Counted from the stretch's first letter, positions 36,492-47,492 are shown. The stretch: DNA of 59,021 nt from Guptibacillus hwajinpoensis (GCA_016841765.1 JAENYN010000029.1:1-59021), one strand, 5' to 3'. Notes: generated from the letters alone by a model not told the origin. Made by a program: numbers and translations.

Positions 36492-37382
36492 CTATTTTCC
36501 AGGCACCTTTATCTTGGCTGGATCCAGCATCTCATATCCTTTTCCGCGCAGTCCCGAAACAATGTCTTTCAATGCTGCATTCGTCCATTCGCGGTCGTGC
36601 ATAAGCAGATTGGCGCCATTCGTTAGATACGGTGAATTGACCATGATTTCAGAGATGGCCTCTTTTGTCATATAGTTTTTATCCCAATCATACCCGTATG
36701 TCCAATTCATGAGGAGCATGCCTTCATCCGCAACAATTTTCTTGGAATGATCGGTATTGATGCCGAAAGGCGCTCTGAAAAATTTCGGTCTTTCACCGGT
36801 AACGGCCTCAATCTCATCATTCAATTTCACAATTTCTTCCGTCTGTTTTTCAATTGACAATTTATCCAGGCGCCCATGGCTATATGTATGGTTGCCGATT
36901 GGGAACCCCATGTCAAATATTTGTTTAAGCCTGTTCTTTTCTTCCTCCGTATCGATGAAATGCCCATTTACGAAGAAAATCGCCTGTGCCTCAAGTCCCT
37001 TTAATGTTTTTGCCATTTCCACCGCATATTTATCCGGAGCGTCATCGATTGTGATCAATGCGACCTTTTCATTGGCGGCATCAATCGGCTCGAATGTCCA
37101 GTTTGCTTCGTTCAGCTCATATTCAGGCGCGGCTTCTTGTTTTTGCTCGAGATCCTGCTCTTGTCCTTCCCCATCACTGGCAGCGGACTGATCTTCAGGA
37201 GCTGTTTCAGGAGTTTCGCCGTTTTTGTCGCTCTCTTGCATATTTGTAGTGTCATCCGCTTTTTCCCCGGATTGGGCTGCTTCCGCTTTTTCCCCCTTAT
37301 AGCCGGATTCTGCAGTGTCGCCTCCGGCGCATCCTGATGTGATGACTAGTGCGGCCAAAAGCATTATTTTCAATCGTTTCAT
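36492..37382 (-). CDS. Lipoprotein polysaccharide deacetylase
   Basis: A 296-residue lipoprotein with lipobox VITSGC (lipid on Cys18), a long acidic, glutamine-rich linker (about 20-90), and a C-terminal NodB deacetylase domain. NodB motifs: ITIDDAPD (first metal/acid motif), NHTYSHG (two metal histidines), FFRAPFG, and a C-terminal LLMHD. It probably removes acetyl groups from a wall polymer such as peptidoglycan. The second of two adjacent ATGs is preferred because GGGGGAG is six bases upstream. Confidence 0.88.
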   Translation of the reverse strand: MKRLKIMLLAALVITSGCAGGDTAESGYKGEKAEAAQSGEKADDTTNMQESDKNGETPETAPEDQSAASDGEGQEQDLEQKQEAAPEYELNEANWTFEPIDAANEKVALITIDDAPDKYAVEMAKTLKGLEAQAIFFVNGHFIDTEEEKNRLKQIFDMGFPIGNHTYSHGRLDKLSIEKQTEEIVKLNDEIEAVTGERPKFFRAPFGINTDHSKKIVADEGMLLMNWTYGYDWDKNYMTKEAISEIMVNSPYLTNGANLLMHDREWTNAALKDIVSGLRGKGYEMLDPAKIKVPGK

Positions 37383-37403
37383 CATTGACTCCCCCATGTT
37401 GTT

Positions 37404-37431
37404 TACAGGTCGAACGTACCTGTACATTATA
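37404..37431 (-). promoter_or_regulatory. Possible promoter and operator of the deacetylase gene
   Basis: A perfect inverted repeat TACAGGT-N7-ACCTGTA (37404-37424) immediately follows a minus-strand TATAAT (37426-37431), so it would cover the start point. No good -35 was found. The regulator is unknown. Confidence 0.5.
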
Positions 37432-37550
37432 ATATATTATGTTATTCATTTCCTTATATTTCTAAAAAATAAACCGAAAGTTGGGGATGCTGAAGATTGA
37501 CCGATTTTGTATTATAATGGTGTTATTACATATACGTTAGGTTGGTCAGC

Positions 37551-38621
37551 ATGGAACTTCTTATGAAACTTAAAGAGCTCCGACTTGTCGGAGGACGCAT
37601 TTTTAAAACAGGCGTATCAGTGTTCATCACGGCATTCATTTGCCTGCTGTTGGACTGGCCAGCCATTTTTGCTGTCATCACTGCAATCGTGACAGTTGAA
37701 CCGACAGCTTCCGATTCAATTCGCAAAGGCTTTATAAGGCTTCCTGCCGCAGCGATCGGTGCGGCACTCGCACTGACTTTCACTGCTTTCCTTGGTGAAT
37801 CGGCGGCAGCTTATGCCCTGGCAGCCACTCTCACGATTTACATCCTTCATAAACTCCATCTGGATGCGGGGATACTCGTTGCCACCCTTACTGCGGTTGC
37901 CATGATTCCAGGAACCGCCGATCACTTCTTGATCGCGTTTTTCGTTAGGCTTGGAACAACAACTACGGGGATTGTGGTCTCAACCCTTGTCAATTTCCTT
38001 ATTCTTCCGCCAAAATATCATCCGATGATCAATCGCAATATCAATAGGACAATGAGGAAAGCTTCAGACGTTCTCGATGGTACAATCAAACATTTGATCA
38101 AGCCTGAAAAATATTCCGCTCCCCCTTCCCAGCTGCTGTACCAATCGCTGCGCAGAGACCTTGAGCGGACATATCAGCTGTGTGATTACCAGAGAGCCGA
38201 GTGGCGCTATCACAAGCATACGACCAAAGATATAAGGTCATTCCATTACGCACAGAAGAAACTGAATCTATTGCAGCAAATCGTCTTCCATATCAGCAAT
38301 CTGCAATACTTGCAGGTGCCCTCAGACACATTTTCGGCAGAGGAAAAGCAACTGTTGTTAAAGGTCGCCTCCTCTATCAAGACAATATTGAGAGATCCCG
38401 AAAACAGGATACCTGACCTTCATTACAAGGATATCGAGACCCTTGATCATGTCTTCTGGCATTTGAAAGAAGATATGTCTGACGAGCACCCTGATAGGTA
38501 CCGCCATCATTTCTCACCTCAAACCATCATTTTATTTGAACTTCTGGCTATGCATGATGTGCTGGAAGATTTGCAATTCATCTCAAGCCGCCATAAAAAA
38601 TTGCTGGGCAGGGCTGAATGA
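37551..38621 (+). CDS. Aromatic acid exporter (ArAE/FUSC-type) membrane protein
   Basis: A 356-residue protein of the UPF0421/YgaE-YqjA type. The N-terminal half is a membrane domain with about five helices, and the motif EPTASDSIRKGFIRLPAAAIG is typical of FUSC-like transporters. The C-terminal half (about 160-356) is cytoplasmic and helical. The substrate is unknown. Start ATG 37551 follows TTAGGTTGG; an upstream TTG at 37542 is possible. A terminator follows. Confidence 0.82.
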   Translation: MELLMKLKELRLVGGRIFKTGVSVFITAFICLLLDWPAIFAVITAIVTVEPTASDSIRKGFIRLPAAAIGAALALTFTAFLGESAAAYALAATLTIYILHKLHLDAGILVATLTAVAMIPGTADHFLIAFFVRLGTTTTGIVVSTLVNFLILPPKYHPMINRNINRTMRKASDVLDGTIKHLIKPEKYSAPPSQLLYQSLRRDLERTYQLCDYQRAEWRYHKHTTKDIRSFHYAQKKLNLLQQIVFHISNLQYLQVPSDTFSAEEKQLLLKVASSIKTILRDPENRIPDLHYKDIETLDHVFWHLKEDMSDEHPDRYRHHFSPQTIILFELLAMHDVLEDLQFISSRHKKLLGRAE

Positions 38622-38637
38622 ATGGCTCTGCGAAAAC

Positions 38638-38680
38638 TCTCCGGTTTCCAGGCCTTTAACAGAGACCGGAGTGTTTATTT
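38638..38680 (+). terminator. Terminator after the ArAE-type gene
   Basis: CTCCGGT / ACCGGAG stem with a long loop then TGTTTATTT. Confidence 0.65.
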
Positions 38681-38716
38681 AATTTGGCTCTGTTAAATAA
38701 CTATGTTGATTTTTTA

Positions 38717-38749
38717 TCAAAATAGAGACCGACTATTTTTAGTCGGTCT
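38717..38749 (-). terminator. Terminator of the DUF4367-like gene
   Basis: On the minus strand a 10-bp stem AGACCGACTA / TAGTCGGTCT then CTATTTTG. Confidence 0.8.
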
Positions 38750-38769
38750 AAATGTTAATACTAAGGATT

Positions 38770-39279
38770 TTACTCAACAACTCTCATGGCTGTTGCAATT
38801 TCTAACATCATTTCTTTAGTAATCCTTGAACTATCCATTTCAATAAAAGTTCCATCCTGTGCCCATTGCAATAACCCGCCAGTAATTATTTCACCTTTCT
38901 TATCTACCTCACCACTGTTACCCCAAGAGCTGAATTTTCCTCTATTTCCATTTATGTCAACTTCTTCTGCATTAGGATTTGGAAAATCATCTATTCTTGA
39001 TGTGATTTTCCGCTGTTCGATACCTGTGTTAAGAATTGCATCGTCTTTATCCATATAGTGTAATCTAAAATGTGTAAATTGTTTTTCTTCATCTATTGGA
39101 TATGTCTTAATCTCTAATGTCCAATCATCAGGTGCTTTATCAGGTGCAAAGACAGGAAAATCAACCTCCCGTTTTACTTCCGAAATGGTAATACTGTCAT
39201 GGTTGTACTTTATTTCTTCTGCTTGAACTGCAATTGGCATAAATAAGATAATGACTAAAGAAATAGTTTTTATAAACAT
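38770..39279 (-). CDS. Secreted DUF4367-like protein
   Basis: A 169-residue exported protein with a signal peptide (MFIKTISLVIILFMPIAVQA, cut before EE). The C-terminal pattern LLQWAQDGTFIEMDSSRITK followed by MMLEIATAM resembles the DUF4367 domain found in secreted Bacillus proteins and sigma-factor co-regulators. It is clearly more AT-rich than its neighbours and sits beside a broken transposase end, so acquisition by transfer is likely. ATG follows AGGAGG at a rather long spacing. Confidence 0.75.
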   Translation of the reverse strand: MFIKTISLVIILFMPIAVQAEEIKYNHDSITISEVKREVDFPVFAPDKAPDDWTLEIKTYPIDEEKQFTHFRLHYMDKDDAILNTGIEQRKITSRIDDFPNPNAEEVDINGNRGKFSSWGNSGEVDKKGEIITGGLLQWAQDGTFIEMDSSRITKEMMLEIATAMRVVE

Positions 39280-39336
39280 GGTTTAACTACCTCCTAAACA
39301 GCTTTAAAGGTAGTATCTCCTAATAAGGTTCCATTA

Positions 39337-39525
39337 TTAAGCGACATCAAACTTTGATAAACGAAGACTCTCATAAGTCTCTTCTACTGGAAATAAGCAA
39401 GCGAAAATAAGCATATCTTTTAGATTGCCTGTTGTAGCTTCAAATTGGATTGTTTCGAGGAATTGAAACCATGCCAAATTGCGGTTAAGGTATTTTGTAG
39501 CAACTCCCTTAAACCTATCAATCCA
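39337..39525 (-). pseudogene. Remnant of a transposase C-terminus (IS1595-like)
   Basis: Read on the minus strand from 39525 to the stop at 39337, a frame without its own start encodes WIDRFKGVATKYLNRNLAWF followed by QFLETIQFEATTG. The RFKGVATKYLNRNLAWFQFL pattern looks like the end of IS1595-group transposases. About 62 residues remain; the rest is gone, and the repeat at 39571 lies upstream. Confidence 0.6.
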
Positions 39526-39570
39526 CTGTTATAATCGCCCATGATAATTATTAACATTTTGAATGTGGTA

Positions 39571-39830
39571 TAGGCACAGCTGCGACATCTGTTCCTGCTT
39601 CCCTCCGGTCGCACTCACAGTGTCTTCTTTGCCGCGGGGCGGGCGGTGAGCCTCCTCATCGCTAGCGCTCCTCGAAAATAAAAACCAATTTTACTTCGTG
39701 CGGTGTGATTTTAAAGAAGCTTTTTCAATGTCCTGTGGGAATTAAAGGAAAGGCTGAGACCCTGCAGGCTCAGCTTCCTCCCCGAGGAAAGCGAGTGTCT
39801 GCAGCGCAATGGAACGAACTTGTTTATTCG
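39571..39830. repeat. Dispersed repeat family 2, copy B
   Basis: Starts with one unit of the element seen at 4985-5236 (GCGACATCTGTTCCTGCTTC, then CCGCGGGGCGG and TTCGTGCGGTGT). It continues into GGCTGAGACCCTGCAGGCTC and GAAAGCGAGTGTCTGCAGCG. The last part is the reverse complement of 58973-59005 at the window end, so that block occurs in both orientations. Confidence 0.85.
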
Positions 39831-39938
39831 GCTTACCTGATGATTAGTAAACCGTATTACGTTGAATGGATACTGTTCGTCTCTATGCATGACTTATTTC
39901 GTTATATCCCAACCTCATCTAACGTTCAGATTACTCTT

Positions 39939-40190
39939 TTAAAGATAGGAGAAAAACAGGAGGTACAGAGCACGGCCGCTGAAAAACAGAACAAAGTCGA
40001 TGATGGAAAGCCATGCGGCCAGTTGGTTGTTCTCAAGCACCCGGGAGGCAATGTAATAAGATATGTAAAATACAACAGCCATGAATATAATTCGATATCT
40101 GACGTGGTCATGCTCGGCTAAATCCATCGCCCACAGGAAACCGCTCCAGATCAACATTTGGATACTGAAAACGAAAACATGCTTGTGCAT
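39939..40190 (-). CDS. Small three-helix membrane protein, unknown
   Basis: An 83-residue hydrophobic protein with three helices (VFVFSIQMLIWSGFLWAM, YRIIFMAVVFYISYYIAS, AWLSIIDFVLFFSGRALYLL). A purine-rich ribosome site (GGGAGGGGGCGGGGA) precedes the ATG. The hydrophobic pattern and site favour this over the opposite-strand frame. Family not recognised; it lies in the accessory patch between repeats and slp. Confidence 0.6.
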   Translation of the reverse strand: MHKHVFVFSIQMLIWSGFLWAMDLAEHDHVRYRIIFMAVVFYISYYIASRVLENNQLAAWLSIIDFVLFFSGRALYLLFFSYL

Positions 40191-40355
40191 TCCCCGCCCC
40201 CTCCCTGGAAAGGTGTGCTTATCCCCATTTTATGCATAGCCTTGTAACTATAGGTTTCATTTTTGTAACAAATCCATGACATTGACAGATTCTGACCATA
40301 AGCGTGTTAAAATGTGTCTAAAGTTGCATTTTCACCGAAGAAGTGAGGGTCAGCA

Positions 40356-40739
40356 TTGAAAAAATTTATACCATTTTTCCTTTTATTGTTTATCTTTACA
40401 CTCTCAAGCTGCCAGCTGGGCAACAATGTCCAGGGAGATGAGAAATCGGCAGTTTCAGGCTATCAATTGCTTCTAATTTCAGATGAAAAATACACGGATC
40501 ATGAAGGCGAATATTTTGATGCCCTGCTGGAACTTAAACAGGACTTTCCTGAAAAACTGAACAACGTATCAGTTGTTTCATCCAGCCAGGATTTAGATAA
40601 TTATGTGGAAGGACTGGAAGTCAAACATTATCCGTGTCTGGTCGTAGTAAAAGAACAACAAGTGCAGACAGTTATAGAAGGCAAACAATCGGAAGACTTT
40701 ATTATCGATAACCTGGTCCAGACTCTCAACAAAAAGTGA
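40356..40739 (+). CDS. slp: Small peptidoglycan-associated lipoprotein Slp
   Basis: A 127-residue lipoprotein with lipobox TLSSC (lipid on Cys19). The mature part looks like a thioredoxin-type fold without a CxxC: KHYPCLVVVKEQQVQTVIEG resembles the cis-proline strand. The TTG start follows GAGGGTC. The location between pdhD and speA matches B. subtilis slp. Role not established. Confidence 0.82.
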   Translation: MKKFIPFFLLLFIFTLSSCQLGNNVQGDEKSAVSGYQLLLISDEKYTDHEGEYFDALLELKQDFPEKLNNVSVVSSSQDLDNYVEGLEVKHYPCLVVVKEQQVQTVIEGKQSEDFIIDNLVQTLNKK

Positions 40740-40753
40740 CGTACATCATAAGA

Positions 40754-40805
40754 TTAACCCCGGATAACTGGCTTTGCCATGGTTATCCGGGGTTAATTTG
40801 GTTTT
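40754..40805 (+). terminator. Terminator after slp
   Basis: Perfect 15-bp stem TTAACCCCGGATAAC / GTTATCCGGGGTTAA followed by TTTGGTTTT. Confidence 0.9.
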
Positions 40806-40947
40806 GTCCCAGATATACTTCCAGACTGGTTTCTGGATGTACTCCCTTTCCTCAAGGTTTCCGAATGTCGGCCCACCTGGTATTGCTTTGATGCATTAGT
40901 GCAGTCCTGTGCTTGCCTTAAGCCACTTTAAATTGTATTTGTACAAT

Positions 40948-40983
40948 TAAAAACAGCCCCGCCAGAAGCAGGCGGGGCTGTCA
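40948..40983 (-). terminator. Terminator of the pdh operon
   Basis: On the minus strand CAGCCCCGCC / GGCGGGGCTG then TTTTTAATT. Confidence 0.9.
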
Positions 40984-40993
40984 GTTATGACGT

Positions 40994-42403
40994 TTACTTT
41001 ACAACATGGATTGGGCTGCCCAGGGCGACCTCTGCAGCTTCCATTGTGATCTCTCCAAGAGTCGGGTGAGCATGGATTGTCAGGGCCACATCCTCCGCTG
41101 TCATGCCTGCTTCGATTGCAAGGCCGAGCTCGGCAATCATGTCCGATGCGTTCGGGCCGGCAATTTGGGCGCCTACAATCAAGCCATCCTCTTTCCTGGT
41201 GACCATTTTCATGAAACCGTCAGCATCATTCAGAGAGAGGGCGCGTCCATTCGCACCGAATGGGAATTTGGAAGCTGTCACTTCCATTCCCTGTTCTTTG
41301 GCTTCCTTTTCGCTCAAGCCAACAGTGGCCAGTTCCGGATCAGAAAATACGACTGCAGGAATAGCCTGATAGTCGATAACGGATTTTTCACCGCTGATTA
41401 CTTCTGCTGCAACTTTGCCTTCATAGGATGCTTTATGGGCGAGCGGCGGGCCTTCTACAATATCACCGATTGCATAAATATTGTCAAAGTTGGTGCGGCA
41501 TTGTTCATCAATCTTGATCAAGCCGCGGTCGGTTGTCTCCACACCGATTTGTTCAAGGCCGATTTCATCCGTGTTCGGTTTGCGGCCGACAGTGACTAGT
41601 ACATAGTCTGCATCAAACGTTTGCGTTTCACCTTTTATTTCAGCAGTTACTTTTACACCGTCATCCGTCTCTTCGACCCCCTGTGCCATAGCTTCAGTGT
41701 GGATCTTCACGCCTTTTTTCTTGAGGCGGCGCTTAACAAGTGACGACATCTGCTTTTCAAAACCGCCGAGGATTTCTTTTGCACCTTCAAGGATTACCAC
41801 TTCAGTACCGAAGTTAGCGTATGCAGTACCAAGCTCGGTTCCGATATATCCGCCGCCGATCACAACCATCCGCTTCGGAATTTCTTTCAAATTCAGTGCA
41901 CCGGTTGAATCAATAACCCGTTTGCTGTATTTGAAGTTAGGCAGTTCAATCGGGCGGGAGCCTGTGGCAATGATGACATTGTTGAACGTATAAGTCTGAG
42001 AGTTTTTCTCATCCATGATACGGACGGTATTTTTATCCACAAAGTAAGCTTCACCACTGAGAATTTCCACTTTGTTGCCTTTAAGAAGGCCTTCAACTCC
42101 GCCGGTAAGCTTTTTGACGACACTTTGTTTCCACTCCTGCACTTTGGAAAAATCGACTGTCACATTTTCGGCTTTGATTCCAATGTCATCCGAATGCACA
42201 GCAGATTCATAACGGTGTCCGGCACTGATCAGCGCCTTGGAAGGAATACAACCTACATTCAGGCATACGCCTCCGAGTGTACCCTTGTCGACGATTGCGA
42301 CTTTCTGGCCGAGCTGTGCAGCACGGATAGCGGCCACATAGCCGCCGGGACCCGCGCCTACCACTAAAGTGTCAAGTTCAATCGGAAAATCTCCTACAAC
42401 CAT
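40994..42403 (-). CDS. pdhD: Dihydrolipoyl dehydrogenase (E3)
   Basis: A 469-residue flavoprotein that reoxidises dihydrolipoamide with NAD+ for pyruvate dehydrogenase, and usually for other 2-oxoacid complexes. FAD motif [19 protein letters not shown], redox disulfide [16 protein letters not shown] motif [12 protein letters not shown], second FAD motif [15 protein letters not shown], and the dimer active-site HAHPTLGE are visible. Starts four bases after pdhC ends. Confidence 0.97.
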   Translation of the reverse strand: MVVGDFPIELDTLVVGAGPGGYVAAIRAAQLGQKVAIVDKGTLGGVCLNVGCIPSKALISAGHRYESAVHSDDIGIKAENVTVDFSKVQEWKQSVVKKLTGGVEGLLKGNKVEILSGEAYFVDKNTVRIMDEKNSQTYTFNNVIIATGSRPIELPNFKYSKRVIDSTGALNLKEIPKRMVVIGGGYIGTELGTAYANFGTEVVILEGAKEILGGFEKQMSSLVKRRLKKKGVKIHTEAMAQGVEETDDGVKVTAEIKGETQTFDADYVLVTVGRKPNTDEIGLEQIGVETTDRGLIKIDEQCRTNFDNIYAIGDIVEGPPLAHKASYEGKVAAEVISGEKSVIDYQAIPAVVFSDPELATVGLSEKEAKEQGMEVTASKFPFGANGRALSLNDADGFMKMVTRKEDGLIVGAQIAGPNASDMIAELGLAIEAGMTAEDVALTIHAHPTLGEITMEAAEVALGSPIHVVK

Positions 42404-42407
42404 ATTT

Positions 42408-43709
42408 TTACGCCTCCATTACTAAAAGTTCTGGATCATTCAGCAAACGCTTGATGTGATTCAAAGCATTCTGGGCAGTTGCTCCATCAATCACGCGATG
42501 GTCAAAACTTAGAGACAGTGCCAAAACAGGTGCTGCAACAATCTCACCGTCACGGACAATCGGCTTTTCGGCGATGCGCCCGATTCCAAGGATTGCAACT
42601 TCAGGGTGGTTGATGACCGGTGTGAACCATTGGCCGCCAGCTGATCCGATGTTTGTGATGGTAACGGATGCACCCTTCATTTCGTCGGAACCGAGTTTGC
42701 CATCCCGAGCTTTTTCAGCAAGCTGGTTGATTTCATCCGAGATGGAGAACATCGACTTGCGGTCAGCATCTTTCACAACAGGTACGAGCAAGCCCTGGTC
42801 TGTATCGGCGGCAATGCCGATATTGTAATAATGCTTGTGCACCAATTCGTCAGTATCATCATCAAGTGACGTATTTAAAATCGGGAATTCCCTCGCGGCT
42901 GAAGTCAATGCTTTTACGACATAAGGCAGATACGTAAGCTTGATTCCCCGGTCAGCAGCCACCTGTTTGAACCTTTTGCGGTGAGCAACAAGCTTGGTCA
43001 CATCCACTTCGTCCATCAATGTAACGTGTGGAGCGGTATGTTTGGAGTTTACCATAGCTTTTGCGATTGCCCGGCGTATGCCGCTCACTTTTTCGCGAGT
43101 TTCCGGATATTGCCCGGCAGGTGCGGCCGCTTTGGTTGTCTCTTGTTTTTCTTCTGACGCAGCGTTTGGCTCTTCTTTCGCTTCGGCAGCCGTTTGTCCG
43201 CCGGAGAGGTGGTTATCGATATCTTCTTTCAGGATGCGCCCATTTTTGCCCGAGCCCTTAACTTTACGGATATTGACTTCTTTATCCCTGGCATACTTCC
43301 GGACAGACGGCATCGCAATCACTCTGTCATTGGATACTTCGCCTTCATCATTGGCAGCCGGCTGCTCTTGCTTTTCTTCCTGGCCGCCCTGCTTTTCTTC
43401 TTCAGCCACTTTCGCCGATTCTTCATCTGCTTTTGGCTGCTCAGGCTCTTCACCGCCTGCATCTTCATACCCTTCTGCATCGATTGTGACGATGACATCA
43501 CCCACAGTTGCCACTGTGCCTTCTTCCACTTTTACTTCCTTTACCGTCCCTTCTACAGGGCTCGGGATTTCTACGACTGCTTTATCATTTTGAACTTCAC
43601 ATAGTACATCGTCTTCTTTGATTTCATCGCCGGCTTTAACAAACCATTTGACGATTTCACCTTCGTGGATACCTTCACCGATATCAGGCAATTTAAATTC
43701 AAATGCCAC
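42408..43709 (-). CDS. pdhC: Dihydrolipoamide acetyltransferase (E2)
   Basis: A 433-residue core subunit of PDH. One lipoyl domain (about 1-80) has the lipoylated lysine in [13 protein letters not shown]. An acidic E/Q-rich linker leads to a peripheral subunit-binding domain (about 130-170; [20 protein letters not shown]), a second linker, and the catalytic domain with [13 protein letters not shown]. Single-lipoyl architecture is usual in Bacillus. Confidence 0.97.
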   Translation of the reverse strand: MAFEFKLPDIGEGIHEGEIVKWFVKAGDEIKEDDVLCEVQNDKAVVEIPSPVEGTVKEVKVEEGTVATVGDVIVTIDAEGYEDAGGEEPEQPKADEESAKVAEEEKQGGQEEKQEQPAANDEGEVSNDRVIAMPSVRKYARDKEVNIRKVKGSGKNGRILKEDIDNHLSGGQTAAEAKEEPNAASEEKQETTKAAAPAGQYPETREKVSGIRRAIAKAMVNSKHTAPHVTLMDEVDVTKLVAHRKRFKQVAADRGIKLTYLPYVVKALTSAAREFPILNTSLDDDTDELVHKHYYNIGIAADTDQGLLVPVVKDADRKSMFSISDEINQLAEKARDGKLGSDEMKGASVTITNIGSAGGQWFTPVINHPEVAILGIGRIAEKPIVRDGEIVAAPVLALSLSFDHRVIDGATAQNALNHIKRLLNDPELLVMEA

Positions 43710-43809
43710 TGTCTTCGCCTCCTAATCTTTTTACTGCTGATCTTGATAAGCGACCTGGCTCAGGCAAGCCGGACACTCTCCCGCCGTGTATAAGTCGCTG
43801 GTCGGCACC

Positions 43810-44787
43810 TTAGAAATTAATTACGGTTTTAGCTTTATCTACGATATCTTGATAGTTTGGAAGCCAAACATCTTCAGCCTGCGAGAACGGGAATACCGTG
43901 TCAGGAGCAGCTACACGCAATACCGGAGCTTCAAGGCTCAAAATTGCCCGATCATTGATTTCTGCAACGACGTTAGCCGCCACCCCTGCCTGCTTCTGCG
44001 CTTCCTGGACAACAATGGCTCTGTTTGTCTTTTCCACAGATTTGATAATCGTTTCAATATCCAGCGGGCTTACCGTGCGAAGGTCGATAACTTCCGCATT
44101 AACCCCTTCTTTTTCCAGCTCTTCAGCTGCTTTAAGGGATGATTGGACCATTGCCCCATAAGCGATGATGGTGATATCCGTCCCTTCTCTCTTCACATCT
44201 GCTTTACCGATCGGAATCGTGTATTCCTCTTCCGGAACCTCGCCGCGGAAAGAACGGTAAAGCTTCATATGTTCAAGGAAAATTACCGGGTCATTGTCAC
44301 GGATTGCCGAAATCAGCAGCCCTTTTGCATCATATGGAGTGGAAGGAATAACCACTTTGAGGCCAGGCTGCTGTGCCATAAGGCCTTCAAGGCTGTCCGC
44401 ATGCAGTTCCGGCGTTTTGACGCCGCCGCCGAACGGTGAACGGACAGTGATCGGCATGTTCACTGTACCGCCTGTCCGGTAACGGAGACGGGCCATTTGA
44501 CCGGAAATGGCATCCATTGTTTCATAAACGAATCCGAAGAACTGGATTTCCGGCACAGGCCTGTACCCCTGAAGCGCAAGGCCGATTGACATTCCGCCGA
44601 TTCCGGATTCCGCGAGAGGTGTATCAAAGACGCGTTCTTCCCCAAATTCTTTTTGCAGTCCTTCGGTCGCGCGGAATACTCCTCCGTTCACCCCAACGTC
44701 TTCACCGAAAACGAGGACATTTTCGTCATTTTTCAATTCGATCCGCATCGCATCAGTGATTGCCTGGATCATTGTCATTTGGGCCAT
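43810..44787 (-). CDS. pdhB: Pyruvate dehydrogenase E1 beta subunit
   Basis: A 325-residue transketolase-like subunit that pairs with PdhA in the TPP-dependent decarboxylation of pyruvate. Segments [37 protein letters not shown], and [20 protein letters not shown] are characteristic. Three bases separate it from pdhA; 100 bases separate it from pdhC. Confidence 0.97.
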   Translation of the reverse strand: MAQMTMIQAITDAMRIELKNDENVLVFGEDVGVNGGVFRATEGLQKEFGEERVFDTPLAESGIGGMSIGLALQGYRPVPEIQFFGFVYETMDAISGQMARLRYRTGGTVNMPITVRSPFGGGVKTPELHADSLEGLMAQQPGLKVVIPSTPYDAKGLLISAIRDNDPVIFLEHMKLYRSFRGEVPEEEYTIPIGKADVKREGTDITIIAYGAMVQSSLKAAEELEKEGVNAEVIDLRTVSPLDIETIIKSVEKTNRAIVVQEAQKQAGVAANVVAEINDRAILSLEAPVLRVAAPDTVFPFSQAEDVWLPNYQDIVDKAKTVINF

Positions 44788-44790
44788 GGC

Positions 44791-45912
<1,122 letters not shown>

Positions 45913-45969
45913 TTAATTCCGAATGAAATCACAGACTGAAACCACATAGAAATAGGGTGTCCAAAAGAT

Positions 45970-46003
45970 AGGATGGTATAAAAACTGTTACATCACCCAT
46001 CCT
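45970..46003 (-). other. Hairpin in the pdhA leader
   Basis: On the minus strand AGGATGG pairs with CCATCCT across 20 bases, followed by ATCTTTTGG. A second hairpin, CTTGAAAA / TTTTCAAG, lies at about 46045-46068. Both are within the predicted 240-nt leader and could affect read-through or stability. Confidence 0.45.
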
Positions 46004-46124
46004 GTGTTAAATCCTGTCACTCTTTCAGGATCCTGCTTGAAAAATACGGGATTTTCAAGACGGCCGCAATAAACTGTATCAATCATTCGTCCGATAAAAT
46101 TAGTACACCTTAAGTACAAAAACC

Positions 46125-46154
46125 AGTTTACACTATCCCTTTTTCATCCGTCAA
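46125..46154 (-). promoter_or_regulatory. Likely pdh operon promoter
   Basis: On the minus strand TTGACG (46149-46154) and TAAACT (46125-46130) are 18 bases apart, about 240 bases before pdhA. Confidence 0.5.
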
Positions 46155-46491
46155 CATCTTTGCTTTTAAAGGAATCGCATTCGCGTGTTCACATTGCGTT
46201 CAAAAAGAACAGATTCATAAGTAGCACTGTATCAATATGATTTCTATCCTGTATTACATTTTCATAAGCAGATTCAAAAAACTTATTCCAGTAAAGCAAT
46301 TTCTTTACGTTCTTTCTACGTACCCACCTTTTGTTTTGCCTTAAATACTATATTTTAAACAATTTTTCCGGGTCTTTTTGGGGCCGACATAACCGCCGGA
46401 AACTTCCCTTAAAAGCAGGGATTGACCCGTGCATCCGCACCAACCGGAAAAATCTTTCTGAAGGGTGGAAATCCCGCCTGTTCCAAGTCCA

Positions 46492-46516
46492 GAAAAAAAC
46501 TCGCCGATCGGCGAGC
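46492..46516 (-). terminator. Orphan terminator upstream of the pdh promoter
   Basis: On the minus strand the perfect palindrome CTCGCCGATCGGCGAG is followed by seven T. It lies downstream of the ykyA terminator, between direct-repeat copy 1 and the pdh promoter, so it looks like a second insulator or the end of a short transcript from that copy. Confidence 0.75.
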
Positions 46517-46547
46517 CTTCAGGCGAAGACAGAGCCGTATCTGCCCT

Positions 46548-46620
46548 TTTCTATATTCTTAAAATGGCACCGGATTCGCAATACCTTGCTGACAATTTTT
46601 GCTTTCTTATAGGATAAAAA
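46548..46620. repeat. About 70-bp direct repeat flanking ykyA, copy 1
   Basis: Shares with 47493-47562 the blocks ATTCTTAAnATGGCACCGG, CTTGCTGACA, CTTTCnTATA and a final GnTAAAAA, in the same order and spacing (one-base indel). Confidence 0.75.
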
Positions 46621-46650
46621 AAACAGGAGACGGATAATTCCGCCCCCTGT
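46615..46650 (-). terminator. Terminator after ykyA
   Basis: On the minus strand ACAGGGGGCGG pairs imperfectly with CCGTCTCCTGT, then a run of eight T. Confidence 0.75.
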
Positions 46651-46662
46651 CAGTCCGGCACT

Positions 46663-47340
46663 TTATTCTGAATCACTCTGTTTCTGGCCGTCCAGTTGGA
46701 CATCAAGATCGGCCATTTTATAGAACTCTTTTTTCGATGTATTGTATTTTTCAGTCAGGTCATTGAATGTTTTGTTCGCTTCCATCACTTTGTCATAACT
46801 CTTGTTGACTTCGTCAAGCTGCTTTTTCAGATCTTCAAGTTTCAGTTCTTTGTCCCGGAACATGCCATAAAGTTCGAGATCGAGATCAATCGCTTTGCTG
46901 TAGGCTCCATATAGTTTTTCATAAGCTTCGTACCTGTCCTTCATATAAGAGGAAAGCTCAGCCGCTTTCTTTTTTAAGTTATCGTCTTCTAATCCACCGG
47001 CAAGCTCATCCACCTTACTGAATTCTTCCCTGGAAGCTTCAATGCTTTCTTTCTCTTTATCGATCATTTCCTTCCGTTTTCCGGCAAGTTTTTCAGCTTC
47101 TTTTGACAAACTGGAGATTTTGTCAAACTCATCCATTTTCAATCCTACAATATCATTATAAAGCTGCTGTTCTTTTTGCTCTGCTTCAGATAATGGCTCC
47201 TGCTGTTTTTCAAATTGTTCTTCCTCATCAACAGCGTTCTCCAGTGCCTGGTAGATTTCTTCCTCTGGCGGGGTGCCGATACTGCATCCTCCCAGAAACA
47301 ACGAAATCCCGGCAAATGCTGCTATAAAATTGCGTTTCAT
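46663..47340 (-). CDS. ykyA: YkyA putative cell-wall-binding lipoprotein
   Basis: A 225-residue lipoprotein with lipobox FLGGC (lipid on Cys19). Almost the whole mature part (about 45-215) is charged coiled coil (KEAEKLAGKRKEMIDKEKES, LEDLKKQLDEVNKSYDKVME). The YkyA family is annotated as a putative cell-wall-binding lipoprotein; function unproven. In B. subtilis ykyA lies between def and pdhA, as here, but with the ferredoxin oxidoreductase operon inserted. Confidence 0.9.
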   Translation of the reverse strand: MKRNFIAAFAGISLFLGGCSIGTPPEEEIYQALENAVDEEEQFEKQQEPLSEAEQKEQQLYNDIVGLKMDEFDKISSLSKEAEKLAGKRKEMIDKEKESIEASREEFSKVDELAGGLEDDNLKKKAAELSSYMKDRYEAYEKLYGAYSKAIDLDLELYGMFRDKELKLEDLKKQLDEVNKSYDKVMEANKTFNDLTEKYNTSKKEFYKMADLDVQLDGQKQSDSE

Positions 47341-47492
47341 CTGACAGCTCCTCCCTAATTTATGCCTGTCCTATTCCATTGTATGCGACACAGCTTTATA
47401 TGCATACTAAAAATTAAACCATTTCCTATTTTAGCAAAACCAGGCTGCAATTGCGAAAACATTCTTCATAAAATCCTTTAATATTTACCCTT

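Noticed and set aside
37404-37424. LexA (SOS) box
   Set aside because: CGAAC occurs but the matching GTTCG half at the correct distance is missing; the perfect repeat is a different motif.
39420-39614. 64-codon minus-strand frame over the transposase relic
   Set aside because: Wrong frame; the frame from 39525 to 39337 gives the transposase-like sequence.
39705-40121. 138-codon plus-strand frame
   Set aside because: Starts inside a repeat without ribosome site; the opposite strand carries a hydrophobic, well-initiated small membrane protein.
46331-46612. 93-codon plus-strand frame upstream of pdhA
   Set aside because: No ribosome site; runs through the orphan terminator and repeat copy 1.
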